Made by a program: the position numbers and the translations under genes
Source of the DNA: Pseudomonas sp. PA15(2017)
GTDB lineage: Bacteria; Pseudomonadota; Gammaproteobacteria; Pseudomonadales; Pseudomonadaceae
Assembly (NCBI RefSeq): GCF_001945395.1
Contig: NZ_MSXV01000010.1
Span: forward strand, 132,346 to 196,345
DNA length: 64,000 nucleotides
Reading direction: 5' to 3'
The notes under the pieces: generated by a model
What the model was told of the DNA's origin: nothing
What the model saw: only the letters and a program-made list of their open reading frames with translations
The model's database searches: none
Shown: positions 9,140-18,416 of the stretch, piece after piece
How the letters are laid out: each line of letters begins with the position of its first letter
Position numbering within the stretch: the first letter of the stretch is position 1

Positions 9140-10033
9140 AAAACTCTCCAGCACCAGATGCGGCCGCCGGCCCTTGCGGGTCACCGAAGCCAGGCTGATG
9201 TCGTAGAAGCGCGAGCTGGCCTTCAACGCACGCAGGCGGCCCTCCTTGATCCACGCCTCGGCATAGTGGTCGGGCAGGTAACCGATATAGCGCCCAGTGA
9301 GGATCAGAAACGCCATGCCTTCGCGATCCGAAGCGCTGGCGGTGCAGTTGAGCACGCCGTAGTGGTTCTGGATTTCCGGCGGCAGGCGGAAAGTCGGTGC
9401 AATGGCGTCCTGGGCGTTAAGGCGGTCGTCCGGCAGTTCGCGGTCGTCGACGTAGAACAGCGGGTGGCCGACGGCGCAGTAAAGCAGCGAGCGCTCGTCG
9501 TACAGCGGCTGGTAATCCAGGCCGGACAGGCCGCCGACCATCGGCACCACGCCGACATGCAGGCGCCCGTCGAGCACGCCTTGCTCGACCTCACTGGGCG
9601 GCGTCATGCGGATATTCACTCGCACGTCCGGCCCCAGCGCCTTGAGGCGGGCGAGGGCGCCGGTGATGCGCATGTGCGGCACCGTCACCAGGTTGTCGGT
9701 CAGGCCGATGTTCAACTCGCCACGCAGGTGCTGGTGCAGGCCGTTGACCTCGGTGCGAAAGCTCTCCAGCGCCGCCAACAGTTGCTGGGTAGACTGGTAC
9801 ACCTCGCGGCCTTCCTCGGTCAGCGCGAAACCGGCGCGGCCACGCTGGCACAGGCGCAGGCCGAGGCGCTGTTCCAGATCGCTCATCTGCTGGCTGATCG
9901 CCGAGCGGCCAATGCCCAGCACGCTTTCCGCGGCGGAAAAGCCGCCGCACTCGACTACGCCGCGAAACAGTTTGAGCAGGCGGATATCGAAGTCGCTGAC
10001 CTGGGCGAGGGGCTCGGGGCGTCGGGCGCTCAT
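9113..10033 (-). CDS. bauR: LysR-family regulator BauR
   Basis: A 306-residue LysR protein with an N-terminal winged helix-turn-helix (CGGFSAAESVLGIGRSAISQQMSDLE) and an effector domain. It is divergent from a beta-alanine transaminase operon in the same arrangement as bauR-bauABC of P. aeruginosa, where BauR activates beta-alanine catabolism. The assignment rests on family plus this synteny. The 192-bp divergent gap should hold its operator; it also contains a single REP sequence (10134-10156). Confidence 0.85.
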   Translation of the reverse strand: MSARRPEPLAQVSDFDIRLLKLFRGVVECGGFSAAESVLGIGRSAISQQMSDLEQRLGLRLCQRGRAGFALTEEGREVYQSTQQLLAALESFRTEVNGLHQHLRGELNIGLTDNLVTVPHMRITGALARLKALGPDVRVNIRMTPPSEVEQGVLDGRLHVGVVPMVGGLSGLDYQPLYDERSLLYCAVGHPLFYVDDRELPDDRLNAQDAIAPTFRLPPEIQNHYGVLNCTASASDREGMAFLILTGRYIGYLPDHYAEAWIKEGRLRALKASSRFYDISLASVTRKGRRPHLVLESFLQELAASA

Positions 10034-10133
10034 TGTTTAGTCACCAGTGAACTGAGGATTCGAAGAGTCGGGTTTGAGTGACTTTATGCCTGTGGCACCT
10101 TGGCTGACAACTGACCTATGCAGTCTTAACTGA

Positions 10134-10156
10134 GTGGGAGCGGGCCATGCCCGCGA
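10134..10156 (+). repeat. Single REP sequence in the bauR-bauA gap
   Basis: One 23-bp copy of the GTGGGAGCGGGC...GCCCGCGA repeat lies about 70 bp upstream of bauA and can form a short hairpin (CGGGC/GCCCG). Other copies are at 4657, 14274, 17321, 29721 and 53379. It sits inside the divergent promoter region, which is unusual for a REP because these normally lie between gene ends. Confidence 0.8.
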
Positions 10157-10225
10157 ATGGCAGTTTCGAGCTCCCGATAACTGTTGCGACCACACCGGGC
10201 ACATCACCCTCACGAGGCCACCGCC

Positions 10226-11572
10226 ATGAACATGCCGCAGACCGCCACGCCGCCCGTGGCCAGCCAACTGAAGCTGGACGCCCACTGGATGCCGTTTTCC
10301 GCCAACCGCAGCTTCCAGCGCGACCCGCGGATCATCGTCGCCGGCCAAGGCAGCTGGCTGACCGACGATTCCGGTCGCCAGATCTACGATAGCCTGTCCG
10401 GCCTGTGGACCTGCGGCGCCGGCCATTGCCGCCAGGAGATTCAGGAAGCGGTCGCCAAGCAGCTCGGCACCCTCGACTATTCGCCGGGCTTCCAGTACGC
10501 CCACCCGCTGTCGTTCAAGCTGGCCGAGCAGATGGCCGACCTGATGCCCGGCGAGCTCAACCATGTGTTCTTCACCGGTTCGGGTTCCGAGTGCGCCGAC
10601 ACCGCGGTGAAGATGGCCAAGGCCTACTGGCGCCTCAAGGGCCAGGCCAGCAAGACCAAGTTCATCGGCCGCGCCCGCGGCTATCACGGCGTGAACATCG
10701 CCGGCACCAGCCTCGGTGGCATCAGTGGCAACCGCAAGATCTACGGCCAGTTGATGGACGTCGATCACCTGCCGCACACCCTGCAGCCGGGCATGGCGTT
10801 CACCCGGGGCGCAGCCGAGACTGGTGGCGTCGAACTGGCCAATGAATTGCTCAAGCTGATCGAACTGCACGATGCCTCGAACATCGCCGCGGTGATCGTC
10901 GAGCCGATGTCCGGCTCGGCCGGTGTCATCGTGCCGCCGGCAGGCTACCTGCAGCGCCTGCGCGAGATCTGCACCCAGCACAACATCCTGCTGATCTTCG
11001 ACGAAGTCATCACCGCCTTCGGGCGCATGGGCAAGTGGACCGGCGCCGAGTACTTCGGCGTGACGCCGGACATCCTCAACGTCGCCAAGCAGATCACCAA
11101 CGGCGCCATCCCCCTGGGTGCGGTGATCGCCAGCCGCGAGATCTACCAGACCTTCATGGGCCAGCCAACGCCCGAGCACATGATCGAATTCACCCACGGC
11201 TACACCTATTCCGCTCACCCGGTGGCCTGCGCCGCCGGCCTGGCTTCACTGGAGCTGCTCAAGCGCGAGAACCTGATTCAGCAGGCCGCGGAGCTGGCGC
11301 CCAAGTTCGAGAACGCCATCCATGGCCTCAAGGGCGCCAAGCACGTGGTCGACATCCGCAACTGCGGCCTGGCCGGGGCGATCCAGCTGGCGCCCCGTGA
11401 CGGCGATCCGACCATCCGCCCGTACGAGGCCGGTATCGCCCTGTGGAAGGCCGGTTTCTACGTGCGCTTCGGCGGCGACGGCCTGCAGTTCGGGCCGATG
11501 TTCAACGCCAGGATCGAAGACCTCGACCGCGTGTTCAGCGCTGTCGGCGACGCCCTGCAAGGCATCGATTGA
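10226..11572 (+). CDS. bauA: Beta-alanine (omega-amino acid)--pyruvate transaminase BauA
   Basis: A 448-residue class III PLP aminotransferase that converts beta-alanine plus pyruvate to malonate semialdehyde plus L-alanine. The N-terminal MPFSANRSF, the FTGSGSECADTAVKMAKAYW block and the aldehyde-pocket FDEVITAFGRMG are present, and the PLP lysine is K288 in NVAKQITNGAIPLG. ATG 10226 was chosen because CACGAGG sits eight bases upstream. The stop overlaps the next start (TGATG). Confidence 0.94.
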   Translation: MNMPQTATPPVASQLKLDAHWMPFSANRSFQRDPRIIVAGQGSWLTDDSGRQIYDSLSGLWTCGAGHCRQEIQEAVAKQLGTLDYSPGFQYAHPLSFKLAEQMADLMPGELNHVFFTGSGSECADTAVKMAKAYWRLKGQASKTKFIGRARGYHGVNIAGTSLGGISGNRKIYGQLMDVDHLPHTLQPGMAFTRGAAETGGVELANELLKLIELHDASNIAAVIVEPMSGSAGVIVPPAGYLQRLREICTQHNILLIFDEVITAFGRMGKWTGAEYFGVTPDILNVAKQITNGAIPLGAVIASREIYQTFMGQPTPEHMIEFTHGYTYSAHPVACAAGLASLELLKRENLIQQAAELAPKFENAIHGLKGAKHVVDIRNCGLAGAIQLAPRDGDPTIRPYEAGIALWKAGFYVRFGGDGLQFGPMFNARIEDLDRVFSAVGDALQGID

Positions 11573-11859
11573 TGGCCGGTCGACAACACGCGGTGGCCAC
11601 CGTGCAGGTGGACAACGACGAGGTGATCGTCACCGAGTGGCGCTTCGCACCGGGCGCCGAAACCGGCCGCCACCGCCATGGCTACGACTATGTGGTGGTG
11701 CCGATGACCGACGGCACCCTGCTGCTGGAAACCCCGGACGGTGACAGGCACGCGACGCTGGTCGCCGGCCAGAGCTACTTCCGCAAGGCGGGCGTCGAGC
11801 ACAACGTGGTCAACGCCAGCGACCACGAAGTGGTTTTCGTCGAAACCGAACTCAAGTGA
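11572..11859 (+). CDS. bauB: Cupin-domain protein BauB
   Basis: A single small beta-barrel cupin of 95 residues. Cupin motif 1 is visible as FAPGAETGRHRHGYDYVVVPMTDG and motif 2 near VEHNVVNASDHEVVF. It is translationally coupled to bauA by TGATG. A small cupin occupies the same place in the P. aeruginosa bau operon; its biochemical role there is not settled. Confidence 0.85.
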   Translation: MAGRQHAVATVQVDNDEVIVTEWRFAPGAETGRHRHGYDYVVVPMTDGTLLLETPDGDRHATLVAGQSYFRKAGVEHNVVNASDHEVVFVETELK

Positions 11860-11926
11860 CAACCCTATTTCCTGCGGCAGCGGCCTGCATCGTAGCCGCC
11901 CAAGCGAACAGCATTCGGAGGACTCA

Positions 11927-13426
<1,500 letters not shown>

Positions 13427-13443
13427 GGTGGGGTGAGGGAGCG

Positions 13444-13472
13444 AAAAGGCCGATCGGTTGATCGGCCTTTTT
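13444..13472 (+). terminator. Rho-independent terminator after bauC
   Basis: The stem GGCCGAT/ATCGGCC with loop CGGTTG is extended by A/T pairs and followed by TTTTT. It lies 18 bp after the bauC stop. Confidence 0.9.
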
Positions 13473-13499
13473 ATTGGTGGTGATAAATGCGTCGGCAAT

Positions 13500-13577
13500 T
13501 TCTGGGTATCGCTACGCTCAACCGCAGGCTATAGGCGACTCGTAGCCCGGCGTCGAGCGAAGCGACCCCCGGGGATG
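13500..13577. repeat. REPIN (inverted REP pair) beside the RAYT remnant
   Basis: Two inverted copies of a REP of the type GTAGCCCGGCGTCGAGCGAAG (plus copy 13542-13575, minus copy 13501-13532) face each other. A similar pair lies on the other side of the transposase remnant, and a third at 26401-26500. Confidence 0.8.
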
Positions 13578-13600
13578 ATTTTCAAAGCACCTACAACCTC

Positions 13601-14111
13601 TCACCCGTAAACGATCTCATCGTCCCCGCTGCCCGCCCAATCCGCCGGCAACAACCCTGCCGCCACATACCGGTGAAACGACGACCATGGCCAATCAACC
13701 ACCCGCTCGACATGCCCATGCTTGCGCGGGTTGTGGTGGATGTAATCGACATGCCGGGCGAAGTCCTCGTCGTCACGAATCCGGTGTTCCCAGAAACGCT
13801 GCTGCCATATGCCTCGCTCGCCCTTGCGCTGACGGCTTGCGGATATCCGTTCGCTGCTCGGCAGGGCTCTTGATAAGCCGCCAGCGTAAGGCGAAATCCG
13901 CATCGCGCGGTGGCAGGTTACACAGGGCGTGCAGGTGATCGGGAAGGATGACGATGGCGTCAACGCGCCACGGATGAAGGCGCATCACATGCCGGAAGCT
14001 ACCGCGCAGTAAATCAATATGTGCGGTCAGCAAGTCGCGGCGGCGATCTGCCAGATTGAGCGTGAAGAACCAGGTAGCGCCCGGCGCTTTGTCGCGGCGA
14101 TACAGCACCAT
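13601..14111 (-). pseudogene. REP-associated tyrosine transposase (RAYT), frameshifted
   Basis: The N-terminal half (from ATG 14111, reading YRRDKAPGATWFFTLNLADR) contains the HUH motif DHLHAL. The C-terminal half, in another frame and ending at 13601, contains GERGIWQQRFWEHRIRD and the catalytic-tyrosine region HVDYIHHNPRKHG. The frames switch near 13865-13880, just after WRLIK, where a few residues expected in the family are missing, so a small deletion is more likely than a single-base error. REPINs on both sides are the substrates such enzymes normally move. The two halves together account for about 170 residues, a normal RAYT length. Confidence 0.85.
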
Positions 14112-14148
14112 TGCCTGCAGTCCCTTGCAGAAGACAAACCATTCCAAT

Positions 14149-14219
14149 GTAGCCCGGGTTGAGCGAAGCGATACCCGGGATAGTTTTCCTGGGTATCGCG
14201 CTGCTCAACCCAGGCTACG
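14149..14219. repeat. REPIN (inverted REP pair) upstream of the RAYT remnant
   Basis: The left copy is GTAGCCCGGGTTGAGCGAAG followed by CGATACCCGGG; the right copy is its inverse, ending CAACCCAGGCTAC. The pair can form a long hairpin. It begins 38 bp upstream of the RAYT start, the usual place for a RAYT's cognate REPs. Confidence 0.88.
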
Positions 14220-14591
14220 AACTGTGGCTATGGCGATGGGAGAGGGTAGGCGGCAATTGTGGGCGCTCCAACAGTGGGAGCGGGCCATGCCCGCGAAGCG
14301 CCGGGTATAGAGCAGATCCATAGTGTCGATGATCAGCGAGCTGTCAGTAGCGGTCTTGCCCTTGGTATAGGCGAACTGCTGAATCGGTTGGATGGAGTGG
14401 TCGAGCAGTACTTTCTTCCAGCCGCCCAGGTTGGGCAGTGTCCAGTCGCCGTAGATGCGTTTGACGCTGGCAACACCGTATTTGGCGATTTCTTCGAAAA
14501 GACCTTCGACGATGGCGGCGGGGGCGTTGTCGGCGTCGATGAGGACGGCGAGGTACTTTTGATGGGCGGCAGGCACGTTCTTGCTGGCCAG
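14205..14591 (-). pseudogene. NYN-domain (LabA/PIN-like) protein gene, truncated
   Basis: The N-terminal half of an NYN-domain protein is clear: YLAVLIDADNAPAAIVEGLFEE, KRIYGDWTLPNLGGWKKVL, then AYTKGKTATDSSLIIDTMDLLY. NYN proteins are PIN-like nucleases with acidic active sites. After LLYTRRFA the frame enters a REP copy (14274-14296) and ends in unrelated residues, so the second half with its remaining acidic residues is lost. The codon where an ATG start is expected reads CTG at 14591, with AAGGAAGAA upstream. An open frame continues to 14648, but that part looks noncoding. The gene is probably dead. Confidence 0.75.
14274..14296 (+). repeat. Single REP sequence at the NYN gene breakpoint
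   Basis: A 23-bp copy of the GTGGGAGCGGGC...GCCCGCGA repeat sits exactly where similarity of the NYN gene to its family stops. Confidence 0.8.
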
Positions 14592-14805
14592 GGTTCTTCC
14601 TTGAGAGGCGATGGCCGACCTTACTGCGAAATACTGGCGGTGCGCCACCGAGTGTGGATGGCTTTTAGTCGCATGGGCGAGCTACCCGCCAAGACAGAGC
14701 TGCTATTTGCGTCAAAACACGCAACAAACCATTGCACCCTAGGCCGTATTTCGAACCTATCTGATTCTCTATGATGGCTTGCACTTTCCCTTGCGAGGCC
14801 ATGCC

Positions 14806-15696
14806 ATGAAAGCTCTCCGTCTGTTGCGTCCTTTGTTGTTAGGCAGTGCCGTGCTGGCGGTGGCCGGTCAGGTGGTGGCGGCTGAGCCGCTGCAGCTGGA
14901 GGTTTACAACCCCGGTGCGAAGTCGGTTTTCCCGGTGTCGGCGCAGATCGTCTCCGGGCCTACCGAGGCGGTGTTGATCGATGCGCAGTTCCAGCGTGAC
15001 GATGCCCAGGCGCTGGTCGACAAGGTGCGCGCGACCGGCAAGAAGCTGACCACCGTGTATATCAGCCATAGCGACCCGGATTATTACTTTGGGCTGGATG
15101 TGATCCACCGCGCCTTCCCTGACGCGAAGATCGTCGCCACTGCCGAGACGGTGGCCGCCATCGAGGCGAGCAAAGACGGCAAGCTGGCGCACTGGGGGCC
15201 GATCATGGAGGGCAATGCGCCGCAGGCGCTGGTGGTGCCCGAAGCGCTGAAGGCGCCGAAGCTGACCGTGGATGGCCAGGTGCTGGAAATTCGCGGGCCG
15301 GAGCCGGCGCGTACCTTCGTGTGGATTCCGGCGCTGAAGACGGTGGTCGGCGGCATCCCTGTATCGGCCAATATCCATGTGTGGATGGCTGATACCCAGA
15401 CCGTGCAATCGCGCCGCGACTGGCTGGCGACCCTGGCGGCCATCGATGCGCTGAAACCGAGCCGCGTGGTGCCCGGCCATTACCTGGCCAACGCCGATGG
15501 CAGCCTGCCGGATTCGCCGCAGACCGTTGCCGCGACCCGCGAGTACCTGCGGGCGTTCGAGGAGGAGGCCGGCAAGGCCAAGGATTCGGCGCAGTTGATC
15601 GCGGCCATGCGCAAGCGCTACCCGGACCTGGCTGACGAGTCGTCTCTGGAGCTGAGTGCCCAGGTGATCAAGGGCGAGGTGAAGTGGCCGCAATAA
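14806..15696 (+). CDS. Exported metallo-beta-lactamase-fold protein with variant metal motif
   Basis: A 296-residue protein with a signal peptide (cleavage near VVAAEP) and a metallo-beta-lactamase fold. The usual HxHxDH metal motif is replaced by H88-S-D-P-D92-Y93, so two of the canonical histidines are missing. Later elements are recognisable: GGIPVSANIHVWMADT and PGHYLANADG. It probably acts in the periplasm, but catalysis may differ from standard hydrolases or be absent. The start is ATG 14806 after TTGCGAGG; ATG 14801 is out of frame. A strong hairpin follows the gene. Confidence 0.82.
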   Translation: MKALRLLRPLLLGSAVLAVAGQVVAAEPLQLEVYNPGAKSVFPVSAQIVSGPTEAVLIDAQFQRDDAQALVDKVRATGKKLTTVYISHSDPDYYFGLDVIHRAFPDAKIVATAETVAAIEASKDGKLAHWGPIMEGNAPQALVVPEALKAPKLTVDGQVLEIRGPEPARTFVWIPALKTVVGGIPVSANIHVWMADTQTVQSRRDWLATLAAIDALKPSRVVPGHYLANADGSLPDSPQTVAATREYLRAFEEEAGKAKDSAQLIAAMRKRYPDLADESSLELSAQVIKGEVKWPQ

Positions 15697-15708
15697 GGCC
15701 GCAAGAGG

Positions 15709-15739
15709 CATCACCCGGCATCGCAGATGCCGGGTGATG
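15709..15739 (+). terminator. Hairpin terminator after the MBL-fold gene
   Basis: A perfect 14-bp stem (CATCACCCGGCATC / GATGCCGGGTGATG) with loop GCA is followed by TTGTT. The T-run is weak, but the position 12 bp after the stop fits a terminator. Confidence 0.7.
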
Positions 15740-16113
15740 TTGTTACCGGTTACAACGCCACCAGCTCTGCTCTTATAACTACAGTATTGTTAAATCGACC
15801 GCTCTGGCATAAGCCTCGGCAGGCAAAATGGGCGTTTTTTGTGAGCGCTCTGAGGGCCTGTCCAAGGTTGTGCAGTGTTTCCCATAGTTGCACCAGCCTG
15901 GACGATGCCTTGGCCGGCTGCGAACTGCAACAGGCGGCGGTTTGTGGTGAACGTGGCGCCTTTTCAATCGAAAGTGACGCATTGCCTCCAAACATGTGAG
16001 GTTACATCAGCGCCAGTCGCGATTTTCATCTAGAAATTTCAAACGGACGTGCCAATGGCATAGCGCTTGCTCCAGCAGGCGGGCCAATCCAAATACTCCT
16101 CAGGAGCACGTCC
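15740..16113. other. Gene-free region upstream of braC
   Basis: About 370 bp with no supported gene. The only clear signal is the sigma-54 promoter at 16056-16071. Short open frames here lack ribosome sites and recognisable products. Confidence 0.6.
16056..16071 (+). promoter_or_regulatory. Sigma-54 (-24/-12) promoter of the bra operon
   Basis: TGGCAT-AGCGC-TTGCT matches the RpoN consensus TGGCACrN4TTGCw, with GG and GC at the required spacing. Transcription would start near 16083, giving a leader of about 30 bases before the braC ATG with its AGGAG site. It implies control by an enhancer-binding protein, perhaps nitrogen-responsive. Confidence 0.75.
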
Positions 16114-17235
16114 ATGCCTCACACGTCTTTCAAGAAAGGTTTCTTGGCGCTCGCGATCACTGGCGCACTGGGTTTTTCCTCGCTGACTCACGCGGACATC
16201 ACCATCGGTGTCGGTGCACCGATGACGGGTGGCAACGCGGCGTTTGGTGACCAGCTGTGGCGCGGTGCCGAGCAGGCTGCGGCGGATATCAATGCAGCGG
16301 GCGGCATCAACGGCGAGAAAATCAAGCTGGTGAAGGGCGACGATGCGTGCGAGCCGAAGCAGGCGGTGTCAGTCGCCAACCGTATGGTCGATGCCGACAA
16401 GGTGGTGGCGGTGATCGGGCATTTCTGCTCGTCGTCGACCATGCCGGCCTCCGAGGTGTATGACGAGGCGGGCATCCTGGCGGTAACGCCGGCGTCCACC
16501 AACCCACAGGTGACCGAACGCGGCCTGACCGCGATGTTCCGCATGTGCGGGCGTGACGACCAGCAGGGCATCGTGGCCGGCGACTATATCGTCGACGTGC
16601 TCAAGGCCCAGAAGGTCGCCGTGGTGCACGACAAGGACACCTACGGCCAGGGCCTGGCCGACGCCACCCGTGCGCAGCTCAACAAGCGCGGCGTGAAGGA
16701 AGTGATGTACGAAGGTCTGACCCGTGGCGAGAAGGACTTCAACGCCCTGGTCACCAAGATCCGCGCCAGCGGCGCCGAGGTGGTCTATTTCGGCGGTCTG
16801 CATGCCGAGGCCGGGCCGCTGGTACGGCAGATGCGCGAGCAGGGCGTGACCGCCAAGTTCATCTCCGGCGACGGCATCGTCACCGACGAGTTGGTCGGCA
16901 CCGCCGGCGGCCCGCAGTACGTCGACGGCGTGCTGATGACCTTTGGCGCCGACCCGCGCCTGATCGCCGATGGCAAGGCGGTGATCGAGAAATTCCGCGC
17001 CAACGGCTACGAGCCGGAAGGCTACACCCTGTACTCCTACGCCTCGATGCAGGTGGTCGCTGCCGCGTTCGCCGGCATCAAGGGTACCGATGGCGCCGAA
17101 GCCGCCGCCTGGCTGAAGGCCAACCCGGTGCAGACGGTGATGGGCAAGAAGGCGTTCGACGAGAAGGGCGACCTGAAAGTCTCCGACTACGTGATGTACC
17201 AGTGGGGCGCTGACGGCAAGTACAAGCAGCTTTAA
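16114..17235 (+). CDS. braC: Branched-chain amino acid ABC transporter, periplasmic binding protein BraC
   Basis: A 373-residue periplasmic protein that binds leucine, isoleucine and valine (and alanine in P. aeruginosa BraC) and delivers them to BraDE. It has a signal peptide cleaved near LTHADIT, the type I binding-protein fold beginning TIGVGAPMTGGNAAFG, and the conserved GDDACEPKQAVSVANRMV and GHFCSSSTMPASEVY segments. The start is supported by CAGGAGC nine bases upstream. Expression is probably driven by the sigma-54 promoter just upstream. Confidence 0.95.
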   Translation: MPHTSFKKGFLALAITGALGFSSLTHADITIGVGAPMTGGNAAFGDQLWRGAEQAAADINAAGGINGEKIKLVKGDDACEPKQAVSVANRMVDADKVVAVIGHFCSSSTMPASEVYDEAGILAVTPASTNPQVTERGLTAMFRMCGRDDQQGIVAGDYIVDVLKAQKVAVVHDKDTYGQGLADATRAQLNKRGVKEVMYEGLTRGEKDFNALVTKIRASGAEVVYFGGLHAEAGPLVRQMREQGVTAKFISGDGIVTDELVGTAGGPQYVDGVLMTFGADPRLIADGKAVIEKFRANGYEPEGYTLYSYASMQVVAAAFAGIKGTDGAEAAAWLKANPVQTVMGKKAFDEKGDLKVSDYVMYQWGADGKYKQL

Positions 17236-17497
17236 GAAGGGTTTTCTCGAGCGGCAGAGTGGAATCGGAATCGCCGTTCTTGGGAGGGGGTCATGTGCCT
17301 GATGTCGCGCTGTGCGCGAATCGCGGGCATGGCCCGCTCCCACAGGACGGCTGCTCCCACAGGACGGCTGCTTCGCCCGATTCACCCCTGCCTCTCGTGA
17401 ACGAACCTGCAAACCCGGCGGGCCATGACCTGCCGGGGCTGCTGCGCTCGCCTGGCGACCTCGCGCTTCTTTCCGTCACGGACTCAGAGATTTTTCA
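17236..17497. repeat. braC-braD spacer with REP copy and 17-bp tandem repeat
   Basis: This 262-bp spacer inside the operon holds a minus-oriented REP copy (17321-17343) whose end overlaps a perfect tandem duplication of the 17-mer GCTCCCACAGGACGGCT (17336-17369). The REP hairpin may stabilise braC mRNA or reduce read-through, which would help make more binding protein than permease. No gene is visible. Confidence 0.75.
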
Positions 17498-18412
17498 ATG
17501 GACGGCATCTTCCTGCAGCAATTGGTCAACGGCCTGACCCTCGGCTCGGTCTATGGCCTGATCGCCATCGGCTACACCATGGTTTACGGCATCATCGGCA
17601 TGATCAACTTCGCTCACGGCGAGGTGTACATGGTCTCGGCCTACCTCGCTGCCATCGCCATCGCCGTGCTGGCCTTCTTTGGTGTGCATTCCTTTCCGCT
17701 GGTGATTCTCGGCACGCTGGTGTTCACCATCGTGGTCACCGGGGTGTACGGCTTCGCCATCGAGCGCATCGCCTACAAGCCGCTGCGCAACTCCACGCGC
17801 CTGGCGCCGCTGATCAGTGCGATCGGCATGTCGCTGATCCTGCAGAACTACGTGCAGCTCAGCCAGGGGGCGCGGCAGCAAGGCATCCCGACCATGCTCG
17901 AAGGCGCGCTACGCCTGCATGTGGGCGATGGCTACGTGATGATCACCTACACCAAGCTGTTCATCATCGCTGCGGCCATCATCGGCATGCTGGCGCTGAC
18001 CTTCATCATCCAGAAGACTCGCCTGGGACGCATGTGCCGCGCCACCCAGCAGGACCGCAAGATGGCGCAGATCCTCGGCATCAACACCGACCGGGTGATC
18101 TCCTACGTGTTCGTCATCGGCGCCTCCATGGGCGCGCTGGCCGGGGTGCTGATCACCCTGAACTACGGCACCTTTGATTTTTATGCCGGTTTCATCATCG
18201 GTATCAAGGCCTTCACCGCGGCGGTGCTCGGCGGCATCGGTTCGCTGCCCGGCGCGATGCTCGGCGGGCTGATCCTCGGCGTGGCCGAGGCGCAGTTCTC
18301 CGGGATAGTCAATTCCGACTACAAGGACGTGTTCAGTTTCTCGCTGCTGGTGCTGATCCTGATCTTCCGTCCCCAGGGCCTGCTGGGCCGTCCTCAGGTA
18401 ACCAAGGTGTGA
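17498..18412 (+). CDS. braD: Branched-chain amino acid ABC transporter permease BraD
   Basis: A 304-residue LivH-type inner-membrane permease with about eight hydrophobic segments. It starts MDGIFLQQLVNGLTLGSVYGL and contains the conserved IGMINFAHGEVYM segment and the cytoplasmic-loop region GRMCRATQQDRKMAQILGI that contacts the ATPases. It pairs with BraE to form the channel. Four bases separate its stop from the braE start. Confidence 0.95.
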   Translation: MDGIFLQQLVNGLTLGSVYGLIAIGYTMVYGIIGMINFAHGEVYMVSAYLAAIAIAVLAFFGVHSFPLVILGTLVFTIVVTGVYGFAIERIAYKPLRNSTRLAPLISAIGMSLILQNYVQLSQGARQQGIPTMLEGALRLHVGDGYVMITYTKLFIIAAAIIGMLALTFIIQKTRLGRMCRATQQDRKMAQILGINTDRVISYVFVIGASMGALAGVLITLNYGTFDFYAGFIIGIKAFTAAVLGGIGSLPGAMLGGLILGVAEAQFSGIVNSDYKDVFSFSLLVLILIFRPQGLLGRPQVTKV

Positions 18413-18416
18413 TGCC

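Noticed and set aside
15727..15999. Short open frame between the MBL-fold gene and braC
   Set aside because: It begins inside the terminator hairpin, has no ribosome site and no family features; the region is better read as regulatory.
17336..17369. Possible CRISPR-like repeat
   Set aside because: There are only two tandem 17-mers without spacers, so it is a simple duplication at a REP end.
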